DNA of 38,480 nt from Chara braunii (GCA_003427395.1 BFEA01000025.1:2209332-2247811); one strand, 5' to 3'. Shown: positions 10,172 through 19,850, numbered from the stretch's first letter. Program-made: numbers and translations. Notes: generated by a model not told the origin, from the letters alone.

Positions 10172-10345
10172 GTTAATGGTCCTGAGTGCGGGTGACACTG
10201 AGGTAGGATGGTGGTGATAGGGGGTGCGCTAGGAGTATTGACGCGAGGATCGGATGGGAGGTGGCCTCGTCTTCTCAGGACATCCATGCCTGACCGCTCC
10301 CGGCAATCACTGTGGGCCTGGTAGTAACTGGCCTCTTTCTTTCAC
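10172..10345. repeat. Dispersed repeat pair, copy B
   Basis: It matches 5612-5775 through TTAATGGTCCTGAGTGCGGG, GGGGGTGCGCTAGGAGTATT and ACTGGCCTCTTTC. The function is unknown. Confidence 0.75.
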
Positions 10346-10429
10346 GCGTGTCCCATTGTCCTTTTGCAATCAGCTGTGAGAAGTCGGCCAGCTCGAGAGT
10401 GCTAATGTGGTGAGCGTGCCTAAACTCAG

Positions 10430-10458
10430 GAAATTCATGACTCTCCAGAAAGAACAAG

Positions 10459-10493
<35 letters not shown>

Positions 10494-10512
10494 CGAAATT
10501 CATGACTCTCCA
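10430..10512 (+). repeat. (AAC)n tract bracketed by an 18-bp duplication
   Basis: GAAATTCATGACTCTCCA is at 10430-10447 and exactly repeated at 10495-10512. The 47 bases between are GAAAGAACAAG and about eleven AAC units. As at 8921-9047, only a tail-like sequence sits between target duplications. Confidence 0.8.
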
Positions 10513-11062
10513 AAAGTCTGACGCCTCTTCGAAGTTTTTCCGTTTTCAAAAGTGGTGTGGCGAGCCCGGTAAGCTTGTGGGCCTTCCCCTCATTGTCGCT
10601 GTTGTGGCCTGCTTTCCGGGCAAGAGGCTCGCGACACAGCCTGTCCAAAACCAGGTTTTCGACAATTTGCATTGCCACACAGACTTTCGAAGAATTGCAT
10701 TGGCTCAAAAAAAAATCAACAGGTGTCAGTCCGAATGGTACGCTCGACAGCCACCCACCCTCCCCCATTCGTTTCCTCCCGCCTCCCGCCTGCAGGAGAT
10801 GGAAATTGGAAAGTGCCCCACCCACCTGACTTTCGAGAAACGTTCAAATTTGCATCATCTTTGTCAGGGACTGTTCCGTGACACCCGTGCCCTGTCGAAA
10901 GGTGGAGTCCATTTGGGCATGACCAAAAACCTTGCCCCTCGACAGCCCGTGTGGCGAAGGGGGGGTAAACTGTCGACCGCCGACTTTCAATTTTTTTCTG
11001 ACAGCTGTCGAAAAAAACTCAAAGAGAGTTTCGACACAGGCAGCTTGTGTGGCAAGCCTCTA

Positions 11063-11463
11063 AGGTGTTTGAACAGCAGTTCTTCAGTGTATACGTTCGG
11101 CAACGCCTACTACTAGTGAGCACTGGGTCAACGGTGACAGCCAGTTACATGAAGTCCACGCCACACCATTCATTCAGGAGAACATTCAACAGCAACCACA
11201 CAGAAGAAGAATAAGAGGGTGGAGTGAAAAGAGCGTCAGACAACGGAGATGGAGAAGAATGAAGATTACGCAAGGATGAAAAATAAGTCTCCCGAACGCG
11301 ACTTGTCGTATGAAAAACGTGGAACTCCTGGCGGCCTGGACCCTACTAGTTTCAGCCGGCCGCCGCCGGCACTCGTCAGGGGTCTTCGGCCGCGGAAGGT
11401 ACTGACCGAAAGTCGATCAACCTATTTATATCCTGTGTAGTCGCCTAGAGATAGTCTATGGTA
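11063..11463 (-). repeat. Downstream pLTR of Penelope-like element 1
   Basis: It matches 16233-16634 base for base apart from roughly 20 substitutions and one T insertion, beginning GTGTTTGAACAGCAGTTCTT. In the element's own orientation it lies 3' of ORF2. It contains a hammerhead-like motif at 11331-11393 that keeps better stem I pairing than the other copy. Confidence 0.9.
11331..11393 (-). ncRNA. Hammerhead ribozyme-like motif, pLTR copy 1 (type I, minimal stem III)
   Basis: On the minus strand the order is GCGGCC, internal loop, GACCC, CTGACGA, stem II, GAA, ACTAGT, A, GGGTC, internal loop, GGCCGC. Stem I thus has 5 plus 6 base pairs. Stem II has 6 GC pairs, then a bulged U and a G-U pair next to the core. 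Stem III is only A-U and C-G with a two-base loop. Predicted cleavage follows the A complementary to 11344. Short stem III hammerheads are known from Penelope-like elements; here ACTAGT is self-complementary, so a dimer could form a longer stem III. The G-U pair and bulge are atypical. Confidence 0.65.
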
Positions 11464-11539
11464 CGTTGATTGATATCAATGGTCGTAAACCCCAAGAAAA
11501 AACCGACTATCAAACATTCACAATTCGTCAATCTTACCG

Positions 11540-11612
11540 CCACCACAGAAGGGTTCGAAACCTGTACTTTGCAGAAATAAAATCCTATGACTGCCAGTCA
11601 CCACTGGCGCAT
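11540..11612 (-). ncRNA. tRNA-like sequence inside Penelope element 1
   Basis: The minus strand has a D-arm-like GCCAGTGGTGACTGGC and, about 30 bases later, a box-B-like AGGTTTCGAACCCT. The anticodon region does not fold well. It may be a SINE relic or chance. Confidence 0.3.
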
Positions 11613-11749
11613 TCCCATACGACCGTATGTGGAGACTTCTAGATCAATCAAATCGCCGAAACAGTACTACTCTCAAGTGAAGACTTCTTCGTCAACACGG
11701 GTCCCATAACAAGGCCCAACACCCACATGCGTAATGTTTCACCGTGTTC

Positions 11750-14476
11750 CTATGCACCTCTCAGTAAGAACGACCAATGTTCACTACCTGACCCTCCACA
11801 AAAACCGATCCCAGTGAGTAAGAATAGGAATCCACTGCTCCCAATAGCCTGCAAATTTACGTGAAAATTTACCAGCGCCCCGTCAAAAAACTCGTCGGGG
11901 TAGCCACGCATCCACAACTCATTTTTCAAAGTAAGAAGAAAGTGGAATTCTATCCCTTGGATTGACATGTAAGTCCTTGCTCGATGAAAGAACGAGCTGA
12001 TCACAGCCAGCTTTTGCTGACGACTCGAGTAAGAAACGAAATCTTGCAGACACTGAAATACCAGTGCTGATTCTTATGCATCGCCTGGCAGACAATCCGA
12101 CAAGGATTCATCAAAATCTGCAATTCACATCCAATAAAATCTCATTTCTGACCAGAGTTTGTTTGCTCCAGTACCAACTTCTCATCATAGCACCCCCGAA
12201 AACGCTCAAGCAACTGATCTGCTTGGAGCTTGGATCCTGCATCATCTTCCTGACAACTGACGAATATCGACACGTCATCGACCGTCCTGCAACCATGTAC
12301 CAGCGTCCTATCTGCTCTGAGCGAAGAAAGGAATAGAAACTAATCATGGGCACACAGAAGGCATGCCAGTGTGGGACTCGTTGTTTTCCCCATAGGGATG
12401 CCTACCATCTGGCGGATCAACTGCCCAGCAGCTGAAATGAACGTGTTGTCCAATTCAAATACAACGAAATCCATAATCTCAGAAAACTTCAAGCAAACCC
12501 ACCCTTCCTCTCCTTTTCCCTTTGCCAATCTTACCATTTTGCCATACTTTCGGACCATCACCCTAGAAAAGTCCTCCCCCATCCAATGGTCCAATACCCA
12601 TCGTAGCAAATGAAGAATGGAATGGTGAGACAAATTAGAAAACATCTCCTTGATGTCAAATGAACCCCCGATCAGCGCACTGCCTTTCCTCATTTTCCTA
12701 TTGATAACCGAGACTCACTTCATCAGATCATCTGTTCTACGAAGATTAAAATGCATGTTATCCGGTAACTTCCCGAGTAGGTGATTGATAGAACAAGCCA
12801 CTCGCTTCGCACCCACCACAGAGTCTTCCTTGTGCGATGGACATATCGGTCTCCACCTTGAGACATCCTTATGCTTGGGTAGACAATACGCTTTCCCAAA
12901 AACTCCATCCCTCTTCCATACACCCACCTTTCCGAAGCCCTTGCCCTCATACGCACTCCTACACCTGTCCAGTATAATTTGCTCTGATTGCACCGCCGTC
13001 TCAAACGATGGGTTGTTTAGGAACAGCTTCTTCATTCCTTGCCCATATACCACTGGGCAACATCCAAATGTGTCCCCTGGGTTATGATCTAGGGGGAAGC
13101 ACACCAACCCGCTCAACCTACCCTCACACGATCTCACATCGGCAACAAAGCAGGAGATACCACTTCCTCCATGTACCAAATAAGATTTTAGAAGACATGA
13201 GGAAAGCCTACCACAGCGAAGTGATTCAGACTTCAGTTTGGGAAGATACTCAGTAGAGTGACAGGATTTTAGAATCTGCCCTTTAGGACTAGAAATTGAA
13301 TCAACCACAGATGAACGTAAAACATTCCTGGAGTTGAGCATATAGGAGGGGAAACCATCAAAGGAACTGAGACGGAAAGACACGTGTCCATCAACACGAG
13401 GGAAAGACACATCAGCACCCAAACATCGACAACCGAAATCTCCATGCCTTGCTAAAAGTTGTGTATAATATCTCCCACCGTCTTGTTTTTGCACCACACG
13501 ACGTGCGTGTGTCTGACAATCATGTCCTTCCAGGCAGGATGGATGTCGAGATCGCCAACCAATCCTGCACATGTCTTACAAATTCCAACTTTGCAATACC
13601 GATCATCATAAATGACCCGGACAACCAATCACTGCCAAATATGCACTCCAAATCGTGCCACCACCACTTTAGACAAGATGACCCTCAATCTGCTACGAGT
13701 CCGTTTCTCTTGAAAGCATCTTACAGCAGAGAACACATAAACCAACTCCCCAAAGCTCCATGGCCGTAACGCGGTATGGGTAGAGGGTTGGCTAAGCAAC
13801 TTACTCAAACCCGGTTTCAAAACCAGCGCCCGCCGACAGAAAAAGGCACAACCGACTCAAATCGCAGAACTACGCCATCAGCAATCCAGCCTTTAGAACG
13901 TCGCAGCTGGTCTTTTCCAAAGTCACACGAGACAATAGACGAACCATAACATCTCTTAACTAACTTCCAATTGTCAAGTAATACGGACCCTCCCTTACAT
14001 ACCATCACAAACTCGCAGATAGCCTTATCCCTACAGTAATTCAGAATATGAAGCAGGCTAGAAGACACAATCCCCACAGACGAATGGAAGAGTACCAGAG
14101 ATGTTGACACATTCACTCTCGAAACCCCAACAACCCTTGCTCCTTGCTTCGAAAACAGCTGTCGTCGCTCTCGTTTCCCCAAACGCCGTTTCCTTGCCCT
14201 TCTTGGCTTATCTCTTGCATTCAGGGACGAGGAGAACAATCAAATAAAGAATCTTTCTGTCGTTTCAAGATCCTCATCAGAGCAGCAGCAGATGGGAATT
14301 GCTACATATTTACCCGCCCCACACCTTCGTAACCACCTATATAATTGCTCATTACGTCTTCCCTTACTAATAAGAGAAGCATCACTGGCCCTGTAAACGT
14401 GCTCACTCCAACGAGTCCCAAGATCTCGCCTTGTACTCCCCACATATAGATGACGACACCACAGAGGTACCAGCAC
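11750..14476 (-). pseudogene. Penelope-like ORF2: GIY-YIG endonuclease plus reverse transcriptase
   Basis: The protein nicks target DNA and copies element RNA. The N-terminal GIY-YIG part reads LYVGSTRRDLGTRWSEH, then YRWLRRCGAGKYVAIPI and DLETTERFF (14240-14476). A Lys/Arg-rich linker (13817-14239) follows an in-frame TGA at 14238. After frameshifts near 13820 and 13580 comes a CxC motif (FGCRCLG), then VSRWRPICPSHKEDSVVG. RT motif A is GSFDIKEMFSNL and motif B is VGIPMGKTTSPTLACLL. Catalytic motif C is RTVDDVSIFV (about 12273), where most reverse transcriptases have YxDD. In-frame stops are a TGA near 12713 and a TAG at 12340-12342; the thumb part (11750-12240) is frame-scrambled. It lies 225 bases after the ORF1 stop. 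Dead as it stands, though stops are few over the RT core. Confidence 0.85.
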
Positions 14477-14701
14477 ATAACACCAGCAGCCCCTTCACCA
14501 CCTCATCCCCACACCACCAGGTAGGAATATAGGGAGAAAGCTTCCGAGCCCATGGGATAAGTCCTAGCAGAATAAGTGTTATGACAGTTAGACGAAATAG
14601 GGAGTCTAAGTTCTTCAGTCTGAGAAAGCGAGGAGGAGAAGATCTAAGCTGTTGACATGAGAGAGCTAAAGACCAAAGATCAGTCGCGCTCGGGAGGGCC
14701 C

Positions 14702-16142
14702 CTAAGAAGTGGCCGAGTCCCTCCCGTCATCCTTACCCCCGTTCTGTGGCTCCCCTGCAACATCGTCGGAGATGTCTTGCACCGCCGCCTTTTTCCCAAA
14801 GGCCCGCTCAGCACGCTTACTGATAATTTCTGTGATAGTTTCGCTTAGAGTTGTATATTTTACTCCTTCCTTCATGCAGATGTCCATGACGTCATCCTTC
14901 TTCAAGTTCCGGAATTCCTTCTTCGCCTCCCATATGAAGGATTCACGATCATTCTCCTTGCCAACCTTGTTCCCTGCACCGGGCTTCTTCTTGCCCTTTT
15001 CCGTTCGCAGAATTGACCCTCCAACATTTCCCTCAGCCTCGTCAAGTTTCTCACGAAAGCTAGATTTCGGCGTCACACGCTTATCAGCGTCTCGCTTCGC
15101 CAACTCCTCTTTCATCCGTTCATTCTCCTGTTCCGCCTCCCGCCGCCTATTCAGCTCCTGCAGCCTGAGCTCCTTCAGCGTTTCCACTTCCAAATTATGC
15201 AACTGTCTGAGCTGCATCGTGTCGACATTCGTTCGCTCCCTACTCGGAGATTTCCGAGGTGTAGTGGCCGGCGGCATTTTCAAAGTTGATGCAGGTGACG
15301 TGGCTATGTGACTGCGCTTGTTGCCCGTCCTCAGCGCCTCCTTCTTCCATGTCTCCGCCTCCTGCACGGCATCATCATGTGATTTCCTCAACACCCGTAC
15401 CTCATTCTCCAGTATTTCAACTTTCTTGCATGCACCAACTGCAGCCTTCAGTTTGGATCTCATCTCGTCTTGGTCATGGAGAAGGCGAGCAAGCACAGCA
15501 TCATCGCTAACCATTGGCTTGCTTGTAGATGCTCCGGAATTACCCATCACCTGCCTCTGTCCTATTCGCAGAACCTCCACCTGCTTTTGAGTTTCTCCAG
15601 CTCCTGATTATTCGAACCTGCACTCTTGCTTGCATCGAGAGCACCACACACAGTCTCAAACTTAGCATTCCACGAGTCGTTCATTTCCTTCTGGAATTCT
15701 TCTCTTTCTTTTTTCTCTCTTAGTCTTCGTTCCTCAATTTCACGTTCTTGTCTAAGTTTCTCTTCCTCCTGCTGGTTCTCTACTACCTTGGCTACCTTCG
15801 CATCATACCATGCTTTCAGCTGAGCCACAGTATCTTCTAAGACACTCACTCGCTGGTTGGTATTAAACCAACCACTACCTTTCTGATACTGCCCGCTCAC
15901 ACCAGATGATACCGACACAGCCGTAGATGAGGAAGGCAGGTGCGCGGGAGGGGGGGGAAGAGGGGGGGGGGCACGGGAGGGTGCGCCGGGGCAGGAGGTA
16001 GAGCCAGAATAGGAGCCTGTGCATTAGCAGAGATAGGATTAGAGTTTGTAACACCTTGTCGATGGGGGCACCATCTCACAAAATGGTTGGGGTCGCCACA
16101 GTTATAGCACGTACGCACACTCGTAGCTGCCGGGCTAGCCAT
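14702..16142 (-). pseudogene. Penelope-like ORF1: CCHC zinc knuckle, coiled coil, C-terminal helical domain
   Basis: Probably a nucleic-acid-binding partner of ORF2. The chosen ATG at 16142 gives MASPAATSVRTCYNCGDPNH, with a CCHC knuckle (C-x2-C-x4-H-x4-C), followed by a Pro-rich stretch. The frame breaks at runs of G (15949-15970). It resumes at 15918-15562 as a long Glu/Lys/Arg coiled coil, shifts again near 15570, and continues to the stop at 14702 through a second coiled coil (about 15100-15210). The last part is a helical block, DVMDICMKEGVKYTTLSETI, also recognisable in the fragment at 37190-37825. Homopolymer G errors could account for the first break, so the gene may be less damaged than it looks. 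Family function is inferred, not shown. Confidence 0.75.
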
Positions 16143-16232
16143 AGTAACACTACTAACACTGATACTACACACTCGGATAACGAAGCCACACAACCAGTAG
16201 TCTGACCTCTACGGTGGTTACTCTGCGAAGGA

Positions 16233-16634
16233 AAGTGTTTGAACAGCAGTTCTTCAGTGTATACGTTCGGCAACTCCTACTACTAGTGAGCATCGGGTCA
16301 ACGGTGACAGCCAATTACATGAAGTCCACGCCACACCATTCATTCAGGAGAACAATCAACAGCAACCACACAGAAGAAGAATAAGAGGGTGGAGCGAAAA
16401 GAGCGTCAGACAAGGGAGATGGAGAAGAATGAAGATTACGCAAGGATGAAAAATAAGTCTCCCGAATGTGACTTTGTCGTATGAAAAACATTGAACTCCT
16501 GGCGGCATGGACCCTACTAGTTTCAGCCAGCCGCCACCGGCACTCGTCAGGGGTCTTCGGTCGCGGAAGGTACTGACCAAAAATCGATCAACCTATTTAT
16601 ATCCTGCGTAGTCGCCTAGACATAGTCTACAGTA
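16233..16634 (-). repeat. Upstream pLTR of Penelope-like element 1
   Basis: Direct repeat partner of 11063-11463. In the element's orientation it precedes ORF1 by about 90 bases, so it should hold the promoter. It carries the second hammerhead-like motif (16502-16564). It has one extra T near 16471 relative to the other copy. Confidence 0.9.
16502..16564 (-). ncRNA. Hammerhead ribozyme-like motif, pLTR copy 2
   Basis: Same layout as at 11331-11393, with identical core words CTGACGA, GAAAC, ACTAGT and GACCC/GGGTC. Two stem II substitutions relative to copy 1 turn C-G and G-C pairs into U-G and G-U pairs, so stem II still closes. Two pairs of the outer stem I are lost. Predicted cleavage lies between the complements of 16515 and 16514. 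Confidence 0.6.
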
Positions 16635-16681
16635 GAAACGAAACACAAGAAAGTCTACGGTAGAAACGAAACACAAGAACG
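16626..16681. repeat. 27-bp tandem duplication at the pLTR edge
   Basis: AGTCTACAGTAGAAACGAAA with CACAAGAA is followed at once by the same sequence with one change (GTCTACGG). It sits exactly at the outer end of the upstream pLTR, so it may be an insertion footprint. Confidence 0.7.
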
Positions 16682-17194
16682 AATTTCTGCCGAAAGCAGT
16701 AAGATGCATCTGTCACTACTTATAGTAACAGATGTATCTTTCCCATCTCTGCAGGAATATGCATTCGTTCTTTTCCCGTTTCCACAGTGGTGTGGCCAGG
16801 CCCCAAGTGTAAGGACCAGGAACCAATCTGCGCGAAGACACATTGTTGTACCAGTCCACTATGACACAGGCATCTGTCCAGATCCCAAAGTGAAAACTCT
16901 GCTTCCGAAAAAAAAAAAAAAAAGAACCCTCTGCTTGTGCTCCAAATACCCAGCCAGATTCAAGCTGTCACAGGGTAGAGGAATGGATACACAGAGAGAT
17001 AACAGACGAGGGCACAGAGGAAGAGGGGGAGGGAACAGGGGGAGGGGAACAGGGCATTGATTTCACAGTTAGTGGAGGGAAGAAATGGGATGGGGCCAGC
17101 AACCGAAACAGAGAAAGGGGGCAAGACGTAAGCATACAAGGGTGCCTCACTAGAGGGAGAAAAATGGGACACCACATAAAAAATGTGACTGTAT

Positions 17195-17345
17195 TTTGAT
17201 TGGGACGCTGGGGCCGGTTTCCCACCAGGTGATGCTCCCCACCATTAGATTGGAGCCTGCCCACGGGGAAAGGCCTATTGCAGGGGACATGGGATTGCAC
17301 CCATCAACCCAATCAACCCCTGTAATAGGCTTTCCCACAGCAGTT
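17195..17345. repeat. Retroposon family copy 4 plus a 19-bp inverted repeat
   Basis: GGGACGCTGGGGCC and GCTCCCCACCATTAGATTGG identify the short retroposon family. It is followed by an inverted repeat: GGAAAGGCCTATTGCAGGGG (about 17258-17280) against CCCCTGTAATAGGCTTTCC (about 17316-17335), with few mismatches and a loop of about 35 bases. Confidence 0.65.
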
Positions 17346-17454
17346 TCAATTATAAAAAGAAAACGGAAAATAAAGGCCTATGTACTATGTAGTATGTAGC
17401 CATGAAAATGCCTTTGTAGCCATTCCATTTGGCGTATAATTTTGAAAAAATTCT

Positions 17455-17700
17455 GAGTACGGACGCCGCCCGGCCGGGCTAGGCCCGGGTGGGCCGCCCG
17501 GGCAAGCCGGGCGGGCAAAAAAACAGCCCAGAATTTTTTTATTTTATTTTTTTAAGGTGGGGTCCTCCTGTGCTCGGCGAGAGGACCCCGAATCTGCAAT
17601 AAAATTCTGGTTTGGGGGGGGGACGAGTTGCCCGGGTGTGAGGGCGGGGGGGTGNGGGGNGGGGGGGGNTTCTGGGTGTTGGGGACTCTGCATGCATGTT
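17455..17700. other. GC-rich palindromic block and G-runs with Ns
   Basis: 17462-17515 is almost pure G/C with nested palindromes such as GCCCGGCCGGGC. 17610-17670 is a series of G-runs interrupted by three N calls. The G-runs could form quadruplexes and probably caused the sequencing ambiguity. No gene is seen from 16640 to 18325. Confidence 0.7.
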
Positions 17701-17854
17701 GCCTGCTGTTTGCTGCATGTATGATACCAAGTACACACTGGGTTCGGGGCTCTGCATGTTTTTGTGGGTTTGACAGGCCGACATGTCAACATGATGAGGT
17801 ATAACGGCGGGGTATGGCGGTATGGCGTTAGGGTATGGCTGTCAAATAACAAGA

Positions 17855-17961
17855 AGAAGAAGATGGGCGGAAGAGGAGGAGGAGGAGGAGAAGAGAAAGA
17901 AGAAGAAGATAAGTGGGAGGCGGAGGAGGAGAGATGAAGAAGAAGAAGAAGAAGAAGAAGA

Positions 17962-17994
<33 letters not shown>

Positions 17995-18016
17995 AGAAGA
18001 AGAAGAAGAAGAAGAT
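17855..18016. repeat. Compound (GAA)n/(GGA)n/(GCA)n microsatellite
   Basis: Runs of GAA, GGA and about nine GCA units alternate. Reading frames give poly-Glu/Ala or poly-Ser/Leu and are not credible genes. Confidence 0.85.
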
Positions 18017-18049
18017 GTGTTATGAATGAGTTGACAAATAGCACTGGGA

Positions 18050-18130
18050 TGGCTGGAATGTTGGACCTGATTTCCAGCAGGTGCCGCTCCCCACCAATAG
18101 ACGGCGCCTTCAACTCCGGGCCTGCTTAAG
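18050..18130 (+). repeat. Dispersed short retroposon family, copy 5
   Basis: GTTGGACCTGATTTCCAGCA and CGCTCCCCACCAATAGACGG match the core of copies at 3370 and 4340. Confidence 0.7.
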
Positions 18131-18327
18131 GGGGTTGCTCTTACCACCTCCTTAAGTGAACCCCCGGCACCAGAAGTTTCCGGAAAAAGAAAAGAAAACG
18201 TAATAGGATGGCAATAATGAATGAGCGAACAACTTAACCCTGAGTGGAGAGTACGTAGAGAGTGGGTACGACAGGCACTAACACTTTTCTACTATCACCC
18301 ACAGACAACATGTTCCTCCCTACTCAT

Positions 18328-18443
18328 GGGCATAGCTCAGTTGGTACATCCACAAACTGTTGAAATACAGATCTGAGTCGGAATCAATATATATATATAT
18401 ATAGCCTCCTGATGAGTCGGTGAAACTCCGACGAAACAGTTTG
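18328..18443 (+). mobile_element. tRNA-like SINE carrying a hammerhead core
   Basis: It starts GGGCA with a perfect box A (TAGCTCAGTTGG at 18333) and a box-B-like GAGTCGGAATC at 18375. It runs into an AT microsatellite and then a hammerhead ribozyme core. The first 60 bases match the SINE at 9386. No clear poly(A) tail or target duplication; the AT repeats probably disturbed the 3' end. Confidence 0.65.
18353..18443 (+). ncRNA. Hammerhead ribozyme-like motif in a SINE (type III)
   Basis: CTGATGA (18409-18415) is followed by stem II GTCGG/CCGAC with loop TGAAACT, then GAA (18433-18435). Next comes ACAGTTTG (18436-18443), the exact complement of CAAACTGT (18353-18360) upstream. That gives an 8-bp stem III, and the next base, U18361, takes the H17 place of a GUU cleavage triplet. 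So core, stem II, stem III and cleavage site stand in type III order. Stem I is weak: only about two pairs adjoin the core, and its loop is an expanded AT repeat. Activity is therefore doubtful, but the layout is unlikely to be chance. Confidence 0.6.
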
Positions 18444-18631
18444 TCACAGCCCCTCGTTTGTTGTCCTCTTCTCCCTCTCTGCCTACGGTTTACCGGGCAG
18501 TTCTATTTGACGATATATATATATATATATATATAAAGTAATATAATACACATGTCATCTATAAGAAGATTCGTTAAAATAGGAAATATGAATTACAATT
18601 TACAATAATTTAAGATAATTAATAATTTAAC

Positions 18632-18668
<37 letters not shown>

Positions 18669-18750
18669 TTCTTTAAACGAGATTATTATTCATTCTTCAA
18701 TATGGATTGAATATACTTGAATATATTATATATATATATATATATTTTGA
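18386..18750. repeat. (AT)n microsatellites in AT-rich DNA
   Basis: Pure AT runs lie at about 18386-18403, 18513-18534, 18637-18666 and 18727-18746, within AT-rich sequence without a gene. Confidence 0.9.
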
Positions 18751-18759
18751 AACAACCCA

Positions 18760-18880
18760 AGCGGCTGCTAGGGGTGCTGATAAGAGCAGACACCACTAGC
18801 ACCATCGGGGAGGCTTCATCTATTGGTGGGGAGCAGCACCTGCTGGAAATAGGGTCCAGCGTCCCATTGATACATCTTTG
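18760..18880 (-). repeat. Dispersed short retroposon family, copy 6
   Basis: It reads inverted relative to 4340: GCTGATAAGAGCAGACACCA, then CATCTATTGGTGGGGAGCAG, then GGGTCCAGCGTCCCAT. A further fragment, CTGGAAACCAGGTCCAGCG, is at 18979-18998. No gene is seen between here and 19863. Confidence 0.75.
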
Positions 18881-19479
18881 CTGAGAAACAGGCTCAGCGT
18901 CCTTTAGAAGTACATAGGTGAAAATAAGAATAAATAAAAAAAAACATGATCATGCGACAGTCTGGGAAAGACCATGTTGCTGGAAACCAGGTCCAGCGCC
19001 CTGCCCTTCTCTGTCATGCGGTCGGGCTCAGGAAAAAGGAAGGAGCCACTGGGGGGCACCAATGGGAACCTCCTTCCAGTTACTTTGCCTGGGCGCCAGA
19101 TGGATGATCCATGGGTACTTGGGCACTGTCTGAGTTGGAATCGAGATGAGTAAACAACTCTGAATTTATCTGGGGCCGGTCAACAATTCCTGATTCCGGG
19201 CTTGTGTAACCCTCACACCAACCTAGCGTCGAATGACTCCCACTCAGTGATTGTGTTGTCAGATCGCTCAACTCCACAACAGCACTGCCGTCATGTTTGT
19301 TATCCCTTGTATCTTGGGGATTCAGTGACCAATGCTTTCGCTTGGTTTCCATTTTGTTGCAGGTGCTATAGCTATATCGTCAAACAGGCAAAATACTGTG
19401 CAAGTGAGAGCAGCGTGCCCAAAGCTGCATGTGCATTCTGAATTGCTGCTCTTATTCTGCAGAGGTTTCCTCTGTTCAC

Positions 19480-19850
19480 AGAGGACGCTGAACCCAGGAA
19501 AGTAACAAAGAGGTGTAAGGAAGACGGAAGGTAGGAAGGAAAGACAAAGGGAGGGAGGGAGGAGGGAGGAAGAGAGGCAGGAGGAAGGGAGGAGGGAGGA
19601 AGGGAAGAGGGAAGAGGGAGGAAGGGAGGAGGGAGGAGGGAGGAGGGAGGAAGGGAGGGAAGAACAAAGAAAGGGAGAGAAGCGAAGAGGGAGGGAGGGA
19701 GGGAGGAGAAAGGGAAGGAGGGAGGGAGGAGGGAGGAAGCGAGAAGCGAGGAGGGAGGAAGCGAGAAGCGAGGAGGGAGGAGGGAGGAAGGGAGGAGGGA
19801 GGAGGGAGGAGGGAGGAGGGAGGGAGGGACTGGATAAGGAGGCTAGGTAG
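19480..19850. repeat. Purine (GGGA/GGAA)n tract upstream of the copine
   Basis: About 370 bases of almost pure purine, built of GGGA, GGAA and GGA units, end 13 bases before the copine ATG. It may form part of the promoter or 5' leader, as GA tracts often do in plants. The Ser/Pro/Leu frame on the other strand is an artefact of composition. Confidence 0.8.

Larger units (their letters stand above)
9960..11062. repeat. Region rich in scattered foldback-family motifs
   Basis: Words such as CCACACCACTGTCGAAAAC (9990), AAAAGTGGTGTGGCGAGCCC (10545), TTGCCACACAGACTTTCGAA (10673) and TTTCGACACAGGCAGCTTGT (11028) recur every 60-150 bases on both strands. It also contains copy B of the dispersed repeat (10172-10345). 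No conserved protein domain is visible in any frame. Confidence 0.5.
11063..16634 (-). mobile_element. Penelope-like retroelement 1 (Chlamys/Naiad type) with terminal direct repeats
   Basis: Direct repeats of about 400 bp (11063-11463 and 16233-16634) enclose, on the minus strand, a zinc-knuckle ORF1 and an ORF2 in which GIY-YIG precedes the reverse transcriptase. That permuted order, a CxC motif and a non-YADD catalytic motif match the Chlamys/Naiad clade of Penelope-like elements described from green algae and animals. Hammerhead motifs in both repeats define a 5171-base unit. ORF1 has two frame breaks; ORF2 has three in-frame stops in its better-preserved parts and at least two frameshifts. 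No target duplication was identified. Confidence 0.85.

Noticed and set aside
12010-12045. CTGACGA and GAAAC on the plus strand
   Set aside because: The bases closing stem II are C and A, and no stem II or III pairing is possible.
14240-14290. Hammerhead-like words CTGATGAG and GAAAC on the minus strand
   Set aside because: They encode conserved GIY-YIG residues, and neither stem II nor stem III can form around them.
17822-18025. Poly-Glu/Ala reading frame
   Set aside because: Pure microsatellite translation.
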